Below, piece after piece: positions 1 through 6,615 of a DNA stretch of 8,026 nucleotides. The notes below the pieces were generated by a model, which searched no databases, was not told the origin of the DNA, and worked only from the letters and a program-made list of their open reading frames with translations. Where the stretch lies: positions 1-8,026 of the forward strand of contig CAKTFF010000084.1 of assembly GCA_934553185.1 (NCBI GenBank), written 5' to 3'. This DNA comes from an uncultured Devosia sp. Lineage in GTDB: Bacteria; Pseudomonadota; Alphaproteobacteria; Rhizobiales; Devosiaceae. Numbering within the stretch: position 1 is the stretch's first letter; the number at the start of each line of letters is the position of its first letter. The position numbers and the translations under genes were made by a program.

Positions 1-247
1 AGCCTTCCGCAGGTGGCGCGCCCACCGAGAGTGACGGGCTGTCGGGCAGCACCAGCTGGGGAAACAACTGCTCGACGGCGTCGTTGCGCCGTCGCATGGC
101 GTCGTAGTCGGCGTCGGTGATCTCAGGCGCATCGTTCTGGTGATAAGCGATGTCGGCTTGGGCAATTGCCTCCGCTAGCCGCCGCAACTCGCTTTCAGCC
201 TCATCGGAAGTGAGGTCCGGAACGGGTTTGGTGGAAAGGTCGGTCAT
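1..247 (-). CDS. ligA: NAD-dependent DNA ligase LigA, N-terminal fragment (cut by window edge)
   Basis: LigA seals nicks in duplex DNA using NAD+ as the adenylate donor, in replication and repair. Only the first 82 codons lie in the window. After a variable leader of about 20 residues, the fragment shows the N-terminal domain Ia that binds the NMN half of NAD+: [16 protein letters not shown] at residues 34-49, then [15 protein letters not shown] at 68-82. By alignment from memory with E. coli LigA, Tyr35, His36, Asp45, Tyr48 and Asp49 match the conserved NMN-binding residues Y22, H23, D32, Y35 and D36. The ATG at 247-245 is chosen because AGGGA lies 11 bases upstream on the minus strand. It sits 120 bases downstream of recN on the same strand, the usual alphaproteobacterial order, so cotranscription is plausible. 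The adenylation, OB-fold, zinc-finger, HhH and BRCT domains would lie off the left edge. Identity is firm; completeness cannot be judged. Confidence 0.95.
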   Translation of the reverse strand, partial: MTDLSTKPVPDLTSDEAESELRRLAEAIAQADIAYHQNDAPEITDADYDAMRRRNDAVEQLFPQLVLPDSPSLSVGAPPAEG

Positions 248-265
248 GGCGATCGAAGTCCCTGA

Positions 266-299
266 GACCTCATGGTGAGCCTAAACGAACCACGAGGTC
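266..299 (-). promoter_or_regulatory. Stem-loop just upstream of the ligA ribosome binding site
   Basis: Read on the minus strand, GACCTCGTGG and CCATGAGGTC form a 10-bp stem around a 14-base loop. The only non-Watson-Crick position is a G-U pair that would be a mismatch in plus-strand RNA, so the structure suits minus-strand transcripts. No U-tract follows, so it is not a classic terminator. The stem ends a few bases before the AGGGA ribosome binding site of ligA. It could influence ligA translation, act as a processing site, or be chance. Confidence 0.3.
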
Positions 300-367
300 G
301 GGTAGTTCGCTCGTGCCACGACCTTGCTCTTCAACACAGGTCTACCTTGCGGCCGGCATGAGCCACC

Positions 368-2038
368 CTACCCCACTTCACTCAACAGCTTGTTAGCGGC
401 GGCGCGCGCTTCGTCGGTAACCTGTGCGCCGGCCAGCATGCGCGCCACCTCTTCCCCCCGTGCCGGACGGTCGAGCGGACGCACATGGGTGCGCATGAAT
501 GCGCCTTCCTTCATTGCCTGCTTTTCGATCAGCAAGTGCCGTTGCGCTCGCGCCGCCACCTGAGGCGCGTGCGTTACCGCCAGCACCTGAACCTTGGCAG
601 CCAGCCGCGACAACCGGCGCCCGATCGCATCGGCCACCGCGCCGCCAACCCCGGTATCGATCTCGTCAAAGATCAGCACGGGCGCCGAACCGCGATCCGC
701 CAGCACGACCTTGAGCGCCAGGAGAAACCGGCTCAGCTCGCCGCCCGAAGCCACCTTGAGCAGCGGCCCTGCCGCCGTGCCCGGATTGGTTTGCACATGA
801 AAGGCGATCTGGTCGAAACCCGATGGTGCAATGCGTGCCGTGTCGACCTGATGGTCAACAATGAAGCGCGCTGATCCAAGCTTGAGGTCCGGCAGTTCTG
901 CGCCGACGGCCTTGCCCAGCGCCGATGCCGCCTTCGCGCGACCGGCGGAAAGCGTTTCAGCCGCCTTGCGGTAACTCTCATGAGCCTTGCCTTCCGCCAC
1001 CAGCAGTTCCGCCAACCGCGTTTCGCCCCCCTGCAGCGTTTCGAGGTCGCCGCTATATTTGGCCAGAACCTCGGCCAGACCGTCACAGGTCGTCTGATGC
1101 TTGCGCGCTGCCGCACGCAGGGCAAACAACCGCTCCTCGACGCTTTCCAGCTCAGCCGGATCATAGGCCATTTCGCGCTTGAGCTCTTCGAGAGACTCAG
1201 CGGTGCGGTCCAACGCAATCAGTGATGCGTCGATCGTGTCGACGATCGGCTGGAACAGGGTCTGCCCACCATCGATCTTGCGCATCAGCCGCCGCATCAG
1301 ACTCGCCATCGCGGGCGCCGGCGCGGACGGGCCATTGATCATGTCGTCGATCTCGGTCACGTCAGAGGCCGAGCGCTCCACCTGCTGCAGATGCTGGCGC
1401 CGTTCGGCCAGTTCATCCTCTTCCCCCACCAAAGGCGCGAGCTTGCTGAGTTCCTCCACGGTATGTCGCGCGTAATCTTCGGCGGCGAGCGCCTCGGCCA
1501 CCAAAGCCTTCTGCGCGGCGACAGCTTCCTGCGCTTCCGACAGGTCTGCCCAGGCGTCACGCACCTTGCCAGCCTGCTTGTCCAGCTCGCCGAAGGCGTC
1601 CAGCGCAGCGCGGTGCGTCGCCACATCCACCAGCGCCCGGTCGTCGTGCTGGCCGTGAATCTCCACAATCTGCGAGCCGACCTTGTGCAGCAGCGCAGCC
1701 GAAACGGGCTGGTCATTGATGAAGGCACGCGTGCGGCCATCGGCAAACTGCACACGGCGCAGGATCACATCCTCGTCGTCTGGAATGGCATTGTCGCGCA
1801 GGGCGGCGCGCGCCGGATGATCCGCCGCCAGGGACAGCACCGCGACCACCTGCCCGCTCTCCTGCCCGCTGCGCACCAGGGACGCGTCACCGCGCCCGCC
1901 CAGCGCCAGCGTAAGCGCATCCAGCAGAATGGACTTGCCCGCACCGGTTTCGCCGGTCAGCACGGTCATGCCACGGTCAAGCGCCAGGTCGAGCTGGTCG
2001 ATCAGGACGATATTGCGAACCGAAAGCGCGTTCAGCAT
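368..2038 (-). CDS. recN: DNA repair protein RecN (SMC-like ATPase)
   Basis: RecN is a cytoplasmic SMC-like ATPase that acts at DNA double-strand breaks and promotes RecA-dependent repair. The 556-residue product has the full family layout: Walker A GETGAGKS at residues 29-36, a long Glu/Ala/Leu-rich coiled-coil middle (roughly 150-390), the ABC signature SGGELS at 431-436, Walker B VLIFDE at 454-459 and the histidine switch VTH at 488-490. Length is normal (E. coli RecN is about 553). The open frame extends 20 codons further to a TTG at 2098, but the ATG at 2038 gives the typical RecN beginning MLNALSVRNIVLID, so I chose it; only a weak GGGAA lies 10 bases upstream. It follows bamD and its terminator, so it probably has its own promoter. 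I saw no alphaproteobacterial LexA box (GTTC or GAAC direct repeat with 7-base spacing) in the upstream 170 bases, so SOS control is not supported here. Confidence 0.96.
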   Translation of the reverse strand: MLNALSVRNIVLIDQLDLALDRGMTVLTGETGAGKSILLDALTLALGGRGDASLVRSGQESGQVVAVLSLAADHPARAALRDNAIPDDEDVILRRVQFADGRTRAFINDQPVSAALLHKVGSQIVEIHGQHDDRALVDVATHRAALDAFGELDKQAGKVRDAWADLSEAQEAVAAQKALVAEALAAEDYARHTVEELSKLAPLVGEEDELAERRQHLQQVERSASDVTEIDDMINGPSAPAPAMASLMRRLMRKIDGGQTLFQPIVDTIDASLIALDRTAESLEELKREMAYDPAELESVEERLFALRAAARKHQTTCDGLAEVLAKYSGDLETLQGGETRLAELLVAEGKAHESYRKAAETLSAGRAKAASALGKAVGAELPDLKLGSARFIVDHQVDTARIAPSGFDQIAFHVQTNPGTAAGPLLKVASGGELSRFLLALKVVLADRGSAPVLIFDEIDTGVGGAVADAIGRRLSRLAAKVQVLAVTHAPQVAARAQRHLLIEKQAMKEGAFMRTHVRPLDRPARGEEVARMLAGAQVTDEARAAANKLLSEVG

Positions 2039-2173
2039 GCGCGGTGTATTCCCGGACTGTGACCAATCACGACCAAGCCATCTAGCATCTGGGAACAACT
2101 GCAGCGAAGCACTTTTCCCTCAACTCTCCGTAGCCTTCGGGCATCGTTTGCGCAGTTGACGAAACCAGCTACC

Positions 2174-2203
2174 AGCATAGCCCGATCCACAGCTAAACGG
2201 CAA
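2174..2203 (-). promoter_or_regulatory. Weak candidate promoter for recN
   Basis: On the minus strand a -35-like TTGCCG (2203-2198) and a -10-like TATGCT (2179-2174) are separated by 18 bases. Each matches the sigma-70 consensus at 4 of 6 positions. The -35 box overlaps the U-tract of the bamD terminator, a compact arrangement in which a new transcript starts right after the previous one ends. It would give recN a leader of about 130 bases. This is a by-eye match only; the rest of 2039-2200 shows nothing recognisable. Confidence 0.22.
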
Positions 2204-2234
2204 AAACAAACCGGGACGCATCATAGCGTCCCGG
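2201..2234 (-). terminator. Intrinsic terminator after bamD
   Basis: On the minus strand a perfect 9-bp GC-rich stem, CCGGGACGC / GCGTCCCGG, closes a 6-base loop (2220-2225). It is followed directly by the T-rich run TTTGTTTTTG (2210-2201). It lies 31 bases past the bamD stop codon. The plus strand has no T-run after the hairpin, so it works in one direction only and should end the lpxC/bamD transcript before recN. Confidence 0.85.
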
Positions 2235-2265
2235 AACAAACTAGCAACAATATCTTAGCAGGAGC

Positions 2266-3102
2266 TTAGCTGCGCAGCCCGGCCATCCAGCTGCCGTCAT
2301 TCACGGCCGGTGCAAGGCCCTGCTTGCCCAACAGGGCGAACGCTTGCTGATACCAGGTGCTCGAAGGATAATTATGTCCCAGCACCGCCGCAGCGGTCGC
2401 TGCTTCATTGATGAGGCCGAGCGAGAGATAGGCTTCGGTCAGGCGGAACAGGGCTTCCTCGATATGGGTTGAGGTCTGCCAAGTTTCCACCACGACGCGG
2501 AAGCGATTGATCGCCGCCGTATATTGCCGCTGACCCAGATAGTAGCGGCCAACCGACATTTCCTTGCCCGCCAACTGATCATAAGCCACCAGGAGCTTTT
2601 CCTTGGCGTCCTCGGCATATTCGGACTGCGGATAGTTGCGGATCACCAGATTGTAGGTGTCGATGGCATCGGTCGACAGCTGCTGATCGCGCGTGATGTC
2701 CTTTATCTGGGCAAAGTAGGCATTACCCTTGAGGTAGAAGACATAGGCGGCGTCCTTGCCGTTGGGATACAGCGCCAGATAACGGTCTGCCGCCAGAATC
2801 GCTTCCTCGAGCTGGCCGCCACGATAATTGGCATAGACCTGCATCAGCTTGCTTTTTTCCACGATCGGATCACGCGGATGCTGGCGGTCGATACGCTCAA
2901 GCGACTGGATGGCTGTGGCAAAATACTGCCGGTCCATGTCGTCCAGCGCTTTCTGGTACAGCGTTGAGGCGGGAACGATCGGCTCTTCCTTGAGCTTTTG
3001 CTGTCCAAAGAAGCTGCAGCCTGTAAGCAAGACCGTCAGCATGCCGACAGCAACTATCCGGCCGGCCCGGCTGGTGAGACCACCAAAAGCAACAAGTGTC
3101 AC
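2266..3102 (-). CDS. bamD: Outer-membrane assembly lipoprotein BamD (ComL family)
   Basis: BamD is the essential lipoprotein of the BAM complex that, with BamA, folds beta-barrel proteins into the outer membrane from the periplasmic side. The 278-residue precursor begins with a lipoprotein signal: basic residues Arg12, Arg15, a hydrophobic stretch at 16-26, and lipobox LTGC at 26-29. Cys29 would be lipidated, and Ser30 at +2 is compatible with outer-membrane sorting. The mature part is a chain of TPR-like helix pairs, for example 46-76, 83-113, 118-157 (with the RDQQ segment at 138-141 typical of the family) and 191-225. The start is a GTG at 3102; an in-frame stop lies further upstream and the next ATG (codon 21) would destroy the signal peptide, so GTG is required. 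A weak GGGG lies 6 bases upstream. It sits 88 bases after lpxC on the same strand, and a terminator follows it. Confidence 0.95.
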   Translation of the reverse strand: MTLVAFGGLTSRAGRIVAVGMLTVLLTGCSFFGQQKLKEEPIVPASTLYQKALDDMDRQYFATAIQSLERIDRQHPRDPIVEKSKLMQVYANYRGGQLEEAILAADRYLALYPNGKDAAYVFYLKGNAYFAQIKDITRDQQLSTDAIDTYNLVIRNYPQSEYAEDAKEKLLVAYDQLAGKEMSVGRYYLGQRQYTAAINRFRVVVETWQTSTHIEEALFRLTEAYLSLGLINEAATAAAVLGHNYPSSTWYQQAFALLGKQGLAPAVNDGSWMAGLRS

Positions 3103-3177
3103 GAACTGCCCCGTTCTATGCGAAACCGCTGGAACGCGGCTTTAGGGAAACATTGGATCAAAACTGTGGCGCCCCTG

Positions 3178-3195
3178 GCTGACCAAACGGTCAGC
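3178..3195 (-). other. Stem-loop spanning the lpxC stop codon
   Basis: On the minus strand GCTGACC and GGTCAGC form a perfect 7-bp stem around GTTT; the TGA stop of lpxC (3193-3191) lies within the stem-loop. No T-run follows immediately; the nearest TTTT is about 15 bases downstream. It may be a partial terminator or an RNA-stabilising hairpin between lpxC and bamD. A full terminator is unlikely, so readthrough into bamD is expected. Confidence 0.4.
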
Positions 3196-4147
3196 GCACG
3201 GAGCGTAGATAGTGGTTAACCGCCAGGCCTTCGGGTTGGTCGTCAAACGCCGCAAATTCCAGTGGCAGATCCTCCGCCCCCACTATTTCATAATTGGCAG
3301 CACTGGAAAAGAGACCTGCCAGCACATGCGCGTTAAGAGCATGGCCGCCTTTGTAGGAGCGGAAGCGTCCCCAGATCGGCAGCCCGCCCAGCGACAAGTC
3401 GCCGATGGCGTCGAGCAGCTTATGGCGCACAAACTCGTCTTCGTAGCGCAAGCCGCCCGGATTCAAGATGCGGTCTTCGTGGACGGTGATGGAGTTGTCC
3501 AAGCTCGAGCCCAGCGCATAGCCGGCCTGGCGCAGAATGCGGGCATCGCGAACAAAGCCGAAGGTGCGGGCGTTCGACACATCTTCGTAGTAGCGACGCG
3601 GCGTCCAGTCAAAGATCATGCGCTGACGGCCGATGACCTTGCTGTCGAAGTCGATCTCGAGGTCAAGCGCGCGCCCGTTATAGGGTTCGAGCGCGGCGAA
3701 CGCGTCATTGTTGCGCACGGTGACGGCGCGGATGATCTTGAGGAACTTGCGCTGCGCCGGCTGAATGTCGAGCCCTGCTTGGAGGATCGCATCGGCGAAG
3801 GGTCGCGCCGAGCCATCGAGAATTGGGCATTCCGCGCCATCGAGCGTGATCAAGGCATTATCGACACCCAGACCGCTCAGCGCCGATGTCACATGCTCGA
3901 TCGTGGCAACGCTGACGCTGTCGCCCAGATCGAGCGTGGTGCAAAGCGTTGTGCGCGTCACGCGGGAAAAATGCACCGGAACAGGCACTGTTATCGTACC
4001 GTCGCTCCGCTCCCGGCAGATGGTAAGGCCGCTATCGGGCGCACCGGGGCTGATGGTGAGGGTCACCGGCTGCGCGCTATGCACGCCATAGCCGGAAAAG
4101 CTGATCGGCTTGGCAAGGGTCCGCTGACGGGTGGATAGATTTGGCAT
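3191..4147 (-). CDS. lpxC: UDP-3-O-acyl-N-acetylglucosamine deacetylase LpxC
   Basis: LpxC is the zinc-dependent cytoplasmic enzyme that removes the acetyl group from UDP-3-O-acyl-GlcNAc, the committed step of lipid A synthesis. The 318-residue product (E. coli 305) has all key residues. EHVTSAL at 84-90 gives Glu84 and zinc ligand His85, HKLLDAIGD at 242-250 gives zinc ligands His242 and Asp246, and KGGHALN at 267-272 holds the catalytic His269. The fold motif ILDGSA is at 109-114. It is therefore expected to be active. The ATG at 4147 is supported by GGAG 11 bases upstream on the minus strand and by the normal family N-terminus (RQRTLAKPISFSGYGVHS). It lies 110 bases downstream of ftsZ but is separated from it by a strong terminator, so it needs its own promoter or readthrough. 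Its end carries a weak hairpin, with bamD 88 bases on. Confidence 0.97.
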   Translation of the reverse strand: MPNLSTRQRTLAKPISFSGYGVHSAQPVTLTISPGAPDSGLTICRERSDGTITVPVPVHFSRVTRTTLCTTLDLGDSVSVATIEHVTSALSGLGVDNALITLDGAECPILDGSARPFADAILQAGLDIQPAQRKFLKIIRAVTVRNNDAFAALEPYNGRALDLEIDFDSKVIGRQRMIFDWTPRRYYEDVSNARTFGFVRDARILRQAGYALGSSLDNSITVHEDRILNPGGLRYEDEFVRHKLLDAIGDLSLGGLPIWGRFRSYKGGHALNAHVLAGLFSSAANYEIVGAEDLPLEFAAFDDQPEGLAVNHYLRSVR

Positions 4148-4166
4148 GCTCGAATAAACTCCGACC

Positions 4167-4178
4167 CTGAGCGCTCAG
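4167..4178. repeat. 12-bp perfect palindrome upstream of lpxC
   Basis: CTGAGCGCTCAG is its own reverse complement. It lies 19 bases upstream of the lpxC start codon, in the short gap between the ftsZ terminator and lpxC, and a second AGCGCT copy (4177-4182) overlaps its end. A dimeric regulator could bind here, but I recognise no known operator and 12 bases can arise by chance. Confidence 0.3.
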
Positions 4179-4197
4179 CGCTTTGATCCCCTTAGCC

Positions 4198-4228
4198 AAA
4201 AAAAACTCGGTGCGGAAGCCGCACCGAG
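4198..4228 (-). terminator. Intrinsic terminator after ftsZ
   Basis: On the minus strand a perfect 10-bp stem, CTCGGTGCGG / CCGCACCGAG, closes a 3-base loop (4218-4216). It is followed immediately by eight T residues (4205-4198). It begins 29 bases after the ftsZ stop codon. This is the clearest terminator in the window and should end most ftsZ transcripts before lpxC. The plus strand has no T-run after the stem. Confidence 0.92.
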
Positions 4229-4257
4229 CACTGTCTAGGCATGGCTGGCCTGCGCCT

Positions 4258-5940
4258 TTAACCGTGCTTGCGCAGAAAAGCCGGGATTTCGAGGCTTTCT
4301 TTTTGCGGCGCGGCAGCAGGCTGGCGACCCTGCGCATCGAGCTGGCCACGGGCACCTTCCACAGCCGGCGCAACACGCGAAGTCCTTGCGCCGCCTGTCT
4401 CTATGGCGCTGCGTGCCGCAGCATCATCGGCCGAAGAATAGGCCGTTTCGTCCTTACCCGCAGCGCCTGTCTGGCCCAGATTGAGCCCGACATTGGAGGC
4501 CAGCTTCTTGAACAGAGCCCGTGCATTGCGCGGCTCGGCTTCCTGACGTTCCTGCGGCTCATGTGACCGGCGAGCAACAATCGGCATCTCTTCGGTGCGC
4601 GGCATGCGGCGCTGACCTTCCGGCCGGGCAGCATGGGACGGCACATAAACGCTGGGAACCGGCTGCTCTTCCACAGCGGCAAGCTCTTCAGGTTCAGCAT
4701 GGCTTTCAACAGCGGGGATGTAGGGCTCGACGAAAACGCCGTCGTCATGCTCGGTTTCGTAGTGCTGCTGCGGCGGGTGGTTCTCGACCTGGAAAGCCTG
4801 GGCCACGGCGGCCTCGAATTCATGCTCCAGCGTTGGTGCAACGGGAGCAGCCGGAGGCGTCGCCACAGCAGCGCGTTCGATCTGCACGCGAGTGGGCTCC
4901 ACCGGCACATGGCGGCGCACTTCAAGCGGCGTGCGCGAAGCATGCGGCTTTGCTGGCTCGAGCGCCTGCACCATGGATGCGTCGGTGCCGGTGGCGACCA
5001 CGGCAACACGGATCGTGCCCGACAGGTTCGGATCGTAGGTTGCGCCCAGGATGATGTTGCAATCGGGATCGACTTCTTCGCGGATACGCGACGCTGCCTC
5101 GTCCACTTCATACAGCGTCAGGTCCGGACCACCAGTGATGGAGATCAGGAGGCCTCGCGCTCCATGCATCGACACATCGTCGAGCAGCGGGTTGGCGATG
5201 GCGGCTTCGGCGGCGTGACGCGCACGATCCTCGCCCGATGCTTCGCCCGTCCCCATCATCGCCTTGCCCATGCCACGCATCACGGCGCGCACGTCGGCGA
5301 AGTCGAGGTTGATCAGGCCTTCTTTGACCATCAGGTCGGTGATGCAGGCAACGCCGGAGAACAACACCTGATCAGCCATTGCGAAGGCGTCGGCAAAGGT
5401 GGTCTTCTCGTTGGCAACGCGGAACAGGTTCTGGTTGGGGATGACGATCAGCGTATCGACATGGCGGTGCAGCTCGTCGATGCCGTCTTCGGCCAGCCGG
5501 GCCCGGCGGTTGCCTTCGAAGTTGAACGGCTTGGTCACCACGCCAACGGTGAGGATACCCTGCTCGCGTGCCGCGCGGGCCACGACGGGTGCAGCGCCCG
5601 TGCCGGTGCCGCCGCCCATGCCCGCGGTGATGAACACCATATGCGAGCCCGACAGGTGATCGTTGATCTCGTCCCAGCTTTCTTCAGCCGCCGCACGACC
5701 CACTTCGGGGTGCGACCCAGCGCCAAGCCCCTCGGTGACGCCGACGCCGAGCTGGATGATCCGCTGCGCCTTGCTCAGGGCAAGCGCCTGGGCATCGGTG
5801 TTGGCAACAACGAAGTCCACGCCATCGAGCCCGGACTCGATCATGTTGTTGACGGCGTTGCCGCCAGCGCCGCCGCAACCGAACACGGTGATGCGGGGCT
5901 TTAGTTCCTGGATGTCGGGGATCGTGAGGTTGATTGGCAT
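4258..5940 (-). CDS. ftsZ: Cell division protein FtsZ (tubulin-like GTPase) with long C-terminal linker
   Basis: FtsZ polymerises with GTP into the cytoplasmic ring that organises division. The 560-residue product has a globular tubulin-like domain at about 14-320: [13 protein letters not shown] at 21-33, the GTP-binding signature GGGTGTG at 109-115, and the T7 loop NLDFADV at 211-217 whose Asp213 and Asp216 complete the GTPase site of the next subunit. A linker of about 230 residues rich in Pro, Ala and Glu follows. It ends in the conserved peptide [11 protein letters not shown] (550-560), which contacts partners such as FtsA. E. coli FtsZ is 383 residues; long linkers are known in alphaproteobacteria. 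An in-frame ATG at 5952 exists, but the ATG at 5940 has GAGG 6 bases upstream and gives the usual beginning [10 protein letters not shown], so I chose it. FtsA is not adjacent; two other genes intervene. A terminator follows ftsZ and a CtrA-like site precedes it. Confidence 0.97.
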   Translation of the reverse strand: MPINLTIPDIQELKPRITVFGCGGAGGNAVNNMIESGLDGVDFVVANTDAQALALSKAQRIIQLGVGVTEGLGAGSHPEVGRAAAEESWDEINDHLSGSHMVFITAGMGGGTGTGAAPVVARAAREQGILTVGVVTKPFNFEGNRRARLAEDGIDELHRHVDTLIVIPNQNLFRVANEKTTFADAFAMADQVLFSGVACITDLMVKEGLINLDFADVRAVMRGMGKAMMGTGEASGEDRARHAAEAAIANPLLDDVSMHGARGLLISITGGPDLTLYEVDEAASRIREEVDPDCNIILGATYDPNLSGTIRVAVVATGTDASMVQALEPAKPHASRTPLEVRRHVPVEPTRVQIERAAVATPPAAPVAPTLEHEFEAAVAQAFQVENHPPQQHYETEHDDGVFVEPYIPAVESHAEPEELAAVEEQPVPSVYVPSHAARPEGQRRMPRTEEMPIVARRSHEPQERQEAEPRNARALFKKLASNVGLNLGQTGAAGKDETAYSSADDAAARSAIETGGARTSRVAPAVEGARGQLDAQGRQPAAAPQKESLEIPAFLRKHG

Positions 5941-5946
5941 GGAGGG

Positions 5947-5950
5947 CCTC
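5947..5950 (-). promoter_or_regulatory. Ribosome binding site deciding the ftsZ start
   Basis: GAGG on the minus strand lies 6 bases before the ATG at 5940. The alternative ATG at 5952 has only an A/C-rich stretch upstream with no purine-rich site, and in fact lies just upstream of this motif. This supports a start at 5940. Confidence 0.65.
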
Positions 5951-5988
5951 ATTGTGGCGTGTTGGTTTAAGATTTACCCCTCCAATCG

Positions 5989-6003
5989 TTAACCCTCTCC
6001 TAA
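5989..6003. promoter_or_regulatory. CtrA-like binding site upstream of ftsZ
   Basis: TTAA-CCCTCTC-CTAA matches the alphaproteobacterial CtrA consensus TTAA-N7-TTAA with one mismatch. It is centred about 56 bases upstream of the ftsZ start codon. CtrA, the master cell-cycle response regulator, is known to repress ftsZ in Caulobacter by binding its promoter, so the position makes sense. A separate TTAACCAT at 6071-6078 matches the half-site form. The match is by eye, and I could not define the ftsZ -35 and -10 boxes. Confidence 0.4.
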
Positions 6004-6072
6004 CAAGTGTCCCATCGGTGTTAACGAGATGGCAATTTGCGACACGCACTTGGAGAAAATTCGTCTTCCGTT

Positions 6073-6110
6073 AACCATGCTCGCTGTTTGGACCAATATC
6101 TGGCATGGTT
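6073..6110. promoter_or_regulatory. Nested inverted repeat upstream of the VOC gene
   Basis: AACCATGC (6073-6080) and GCATGGTT (6103-6110) are perfect inverted arms. TTGGACCAA (6088-6096), itself a dyad, sits almost exactly at their centre. Over the 38 bases, 13 of 19 position pairs are complementary. It ends 37 bases before the VOC start codon, a fitting place for an operator, and its left arm overlaps the CtrA half-site TTAACCAT. No known operator is recognised. Confidence 0.35.
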
Positions 6111-6147
6111 GCTCGGCAAGGGTTCAAGACGCGAGAGGAGACGCGCA

Positions 6148-6615
6148 ATGTCCAAGCTCATGCCGTGCCTGTGGTTCGATGACCGGATCGATGAAGCTAT
6201 CGCTTTCTACTCAGAGACCTTCCCCAACAGCCGGGTGCTTGACCGCATGCGGCAAAGCCCCGACCGCCCCACCTTTACCTGCACGCTCGAGATCGAAGGC
6301 CAAACCTTTCTGCTCCTCAATGGCGGCGACAAGGCGAGCCGCCCCTTCACCGAAGCGGTCAGCTTCGTGATCGAAACCGACGGGCAGGAGGAAACCGACT
6401 ACTTCTGGAACCGACTCACCGCAGAGGGCGGCGCTGAAAGCATGTGCGGCTGGTGCACTGACCGTTTCGGCCTCAGTTGGCAGGTCACGCCCAAGCAGTT
6501 GCCCAGAGCCTTGATGGGATCCGACCGAGAAGGCGCGGCCAGAGCGATGCAGGCCATGCTGGGCATGCGCAAGATCGACGTGGCCGCCATCGAACGCGCT
6601 TATGCCGGCGCCTAA
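6148..6615 (+). CDS. VOC-superfamily protein, PhnB / 3-demethylubiquinone 3-methyltransferase-like
   Basis: This 155-residue protein belongs to the vicinal-oxygen-chelate fold family often annotated PhnB-like or 3-demethylubiquinone-9 3-methyltransferase-like (Pfam PF06983). Visible family marks are KLMPCLWFDDRIDEAIAFY at 3-21, the strand FTCTLEIEGQTFLLLNGG at 43-60, and the signature CGWCTDRFGLSWQVTP at 100-115. The tail GMRKIDVAAIERAYAG at 139-154 is also usual. The methyltransferase name is historical; no methyltransferase motif is present and the true substrate is unknown. The ATG at 6148 is chosen over an in-frame ATG at 6037 because GAGAGGAG ends 7 bases before it and the fold begins there. 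It is the only plus-strand gene in the window, divergent from ftsZ and convergent with the next gene, with stops overlapping by 4 bases. Codon use looks like its neighbours, so recent transfer is not obvious. Confidence 0.88.
   Translation: MSKLMPCLWFDDRIDEAIAFYSETFPNSRVLDRMRQSPDRPTFTCTLEIEGQTFLLLNGGDKASRPFTEAVSFVIETDGQEETDYFWNRLTAEGGAESMCGWCTDRFGLSWQVTPKQLPRALMGSDREGAARAMQAMLGMRKIDVAAIERAYAGA

Noticed and set aside
1391..2062. 223-codon open frame on the plus strand, opposite recN
   Set aside because: It is antisense to the Walker A end of recN, with no ribosome binding site or domain that I recognise.
2039..2098. 20-codon N-terminal extension of RecN from a TTG codon
   Set aside because: The extra residues do not match the family; the ATG at 2038 gives the standard RecN N-terminus.
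3212..4138. 308-codon open frame on the plus strand, opposite lpxC
   Set aside because: It mirrors almost the whole lpxC gene and has no family features; its length reflects codon bias of lpxC on the other strand.
4633..5904. 423-codon open frame on the plus strand, opposite ftsZ
   Set aside because: It lies wholly antisense to the clear ftsZ gene, shows no recognisable domain, and is the sort of long shadow frame that high-GC coding sequence produces.
6037..6147. 37-codon N-terminal extension of the VOC protein
   Set aside because: The strong GAGAGGAG site and the start of the conserved fold both point to the ATG at 6148; the extension also runs through the palindromic region.
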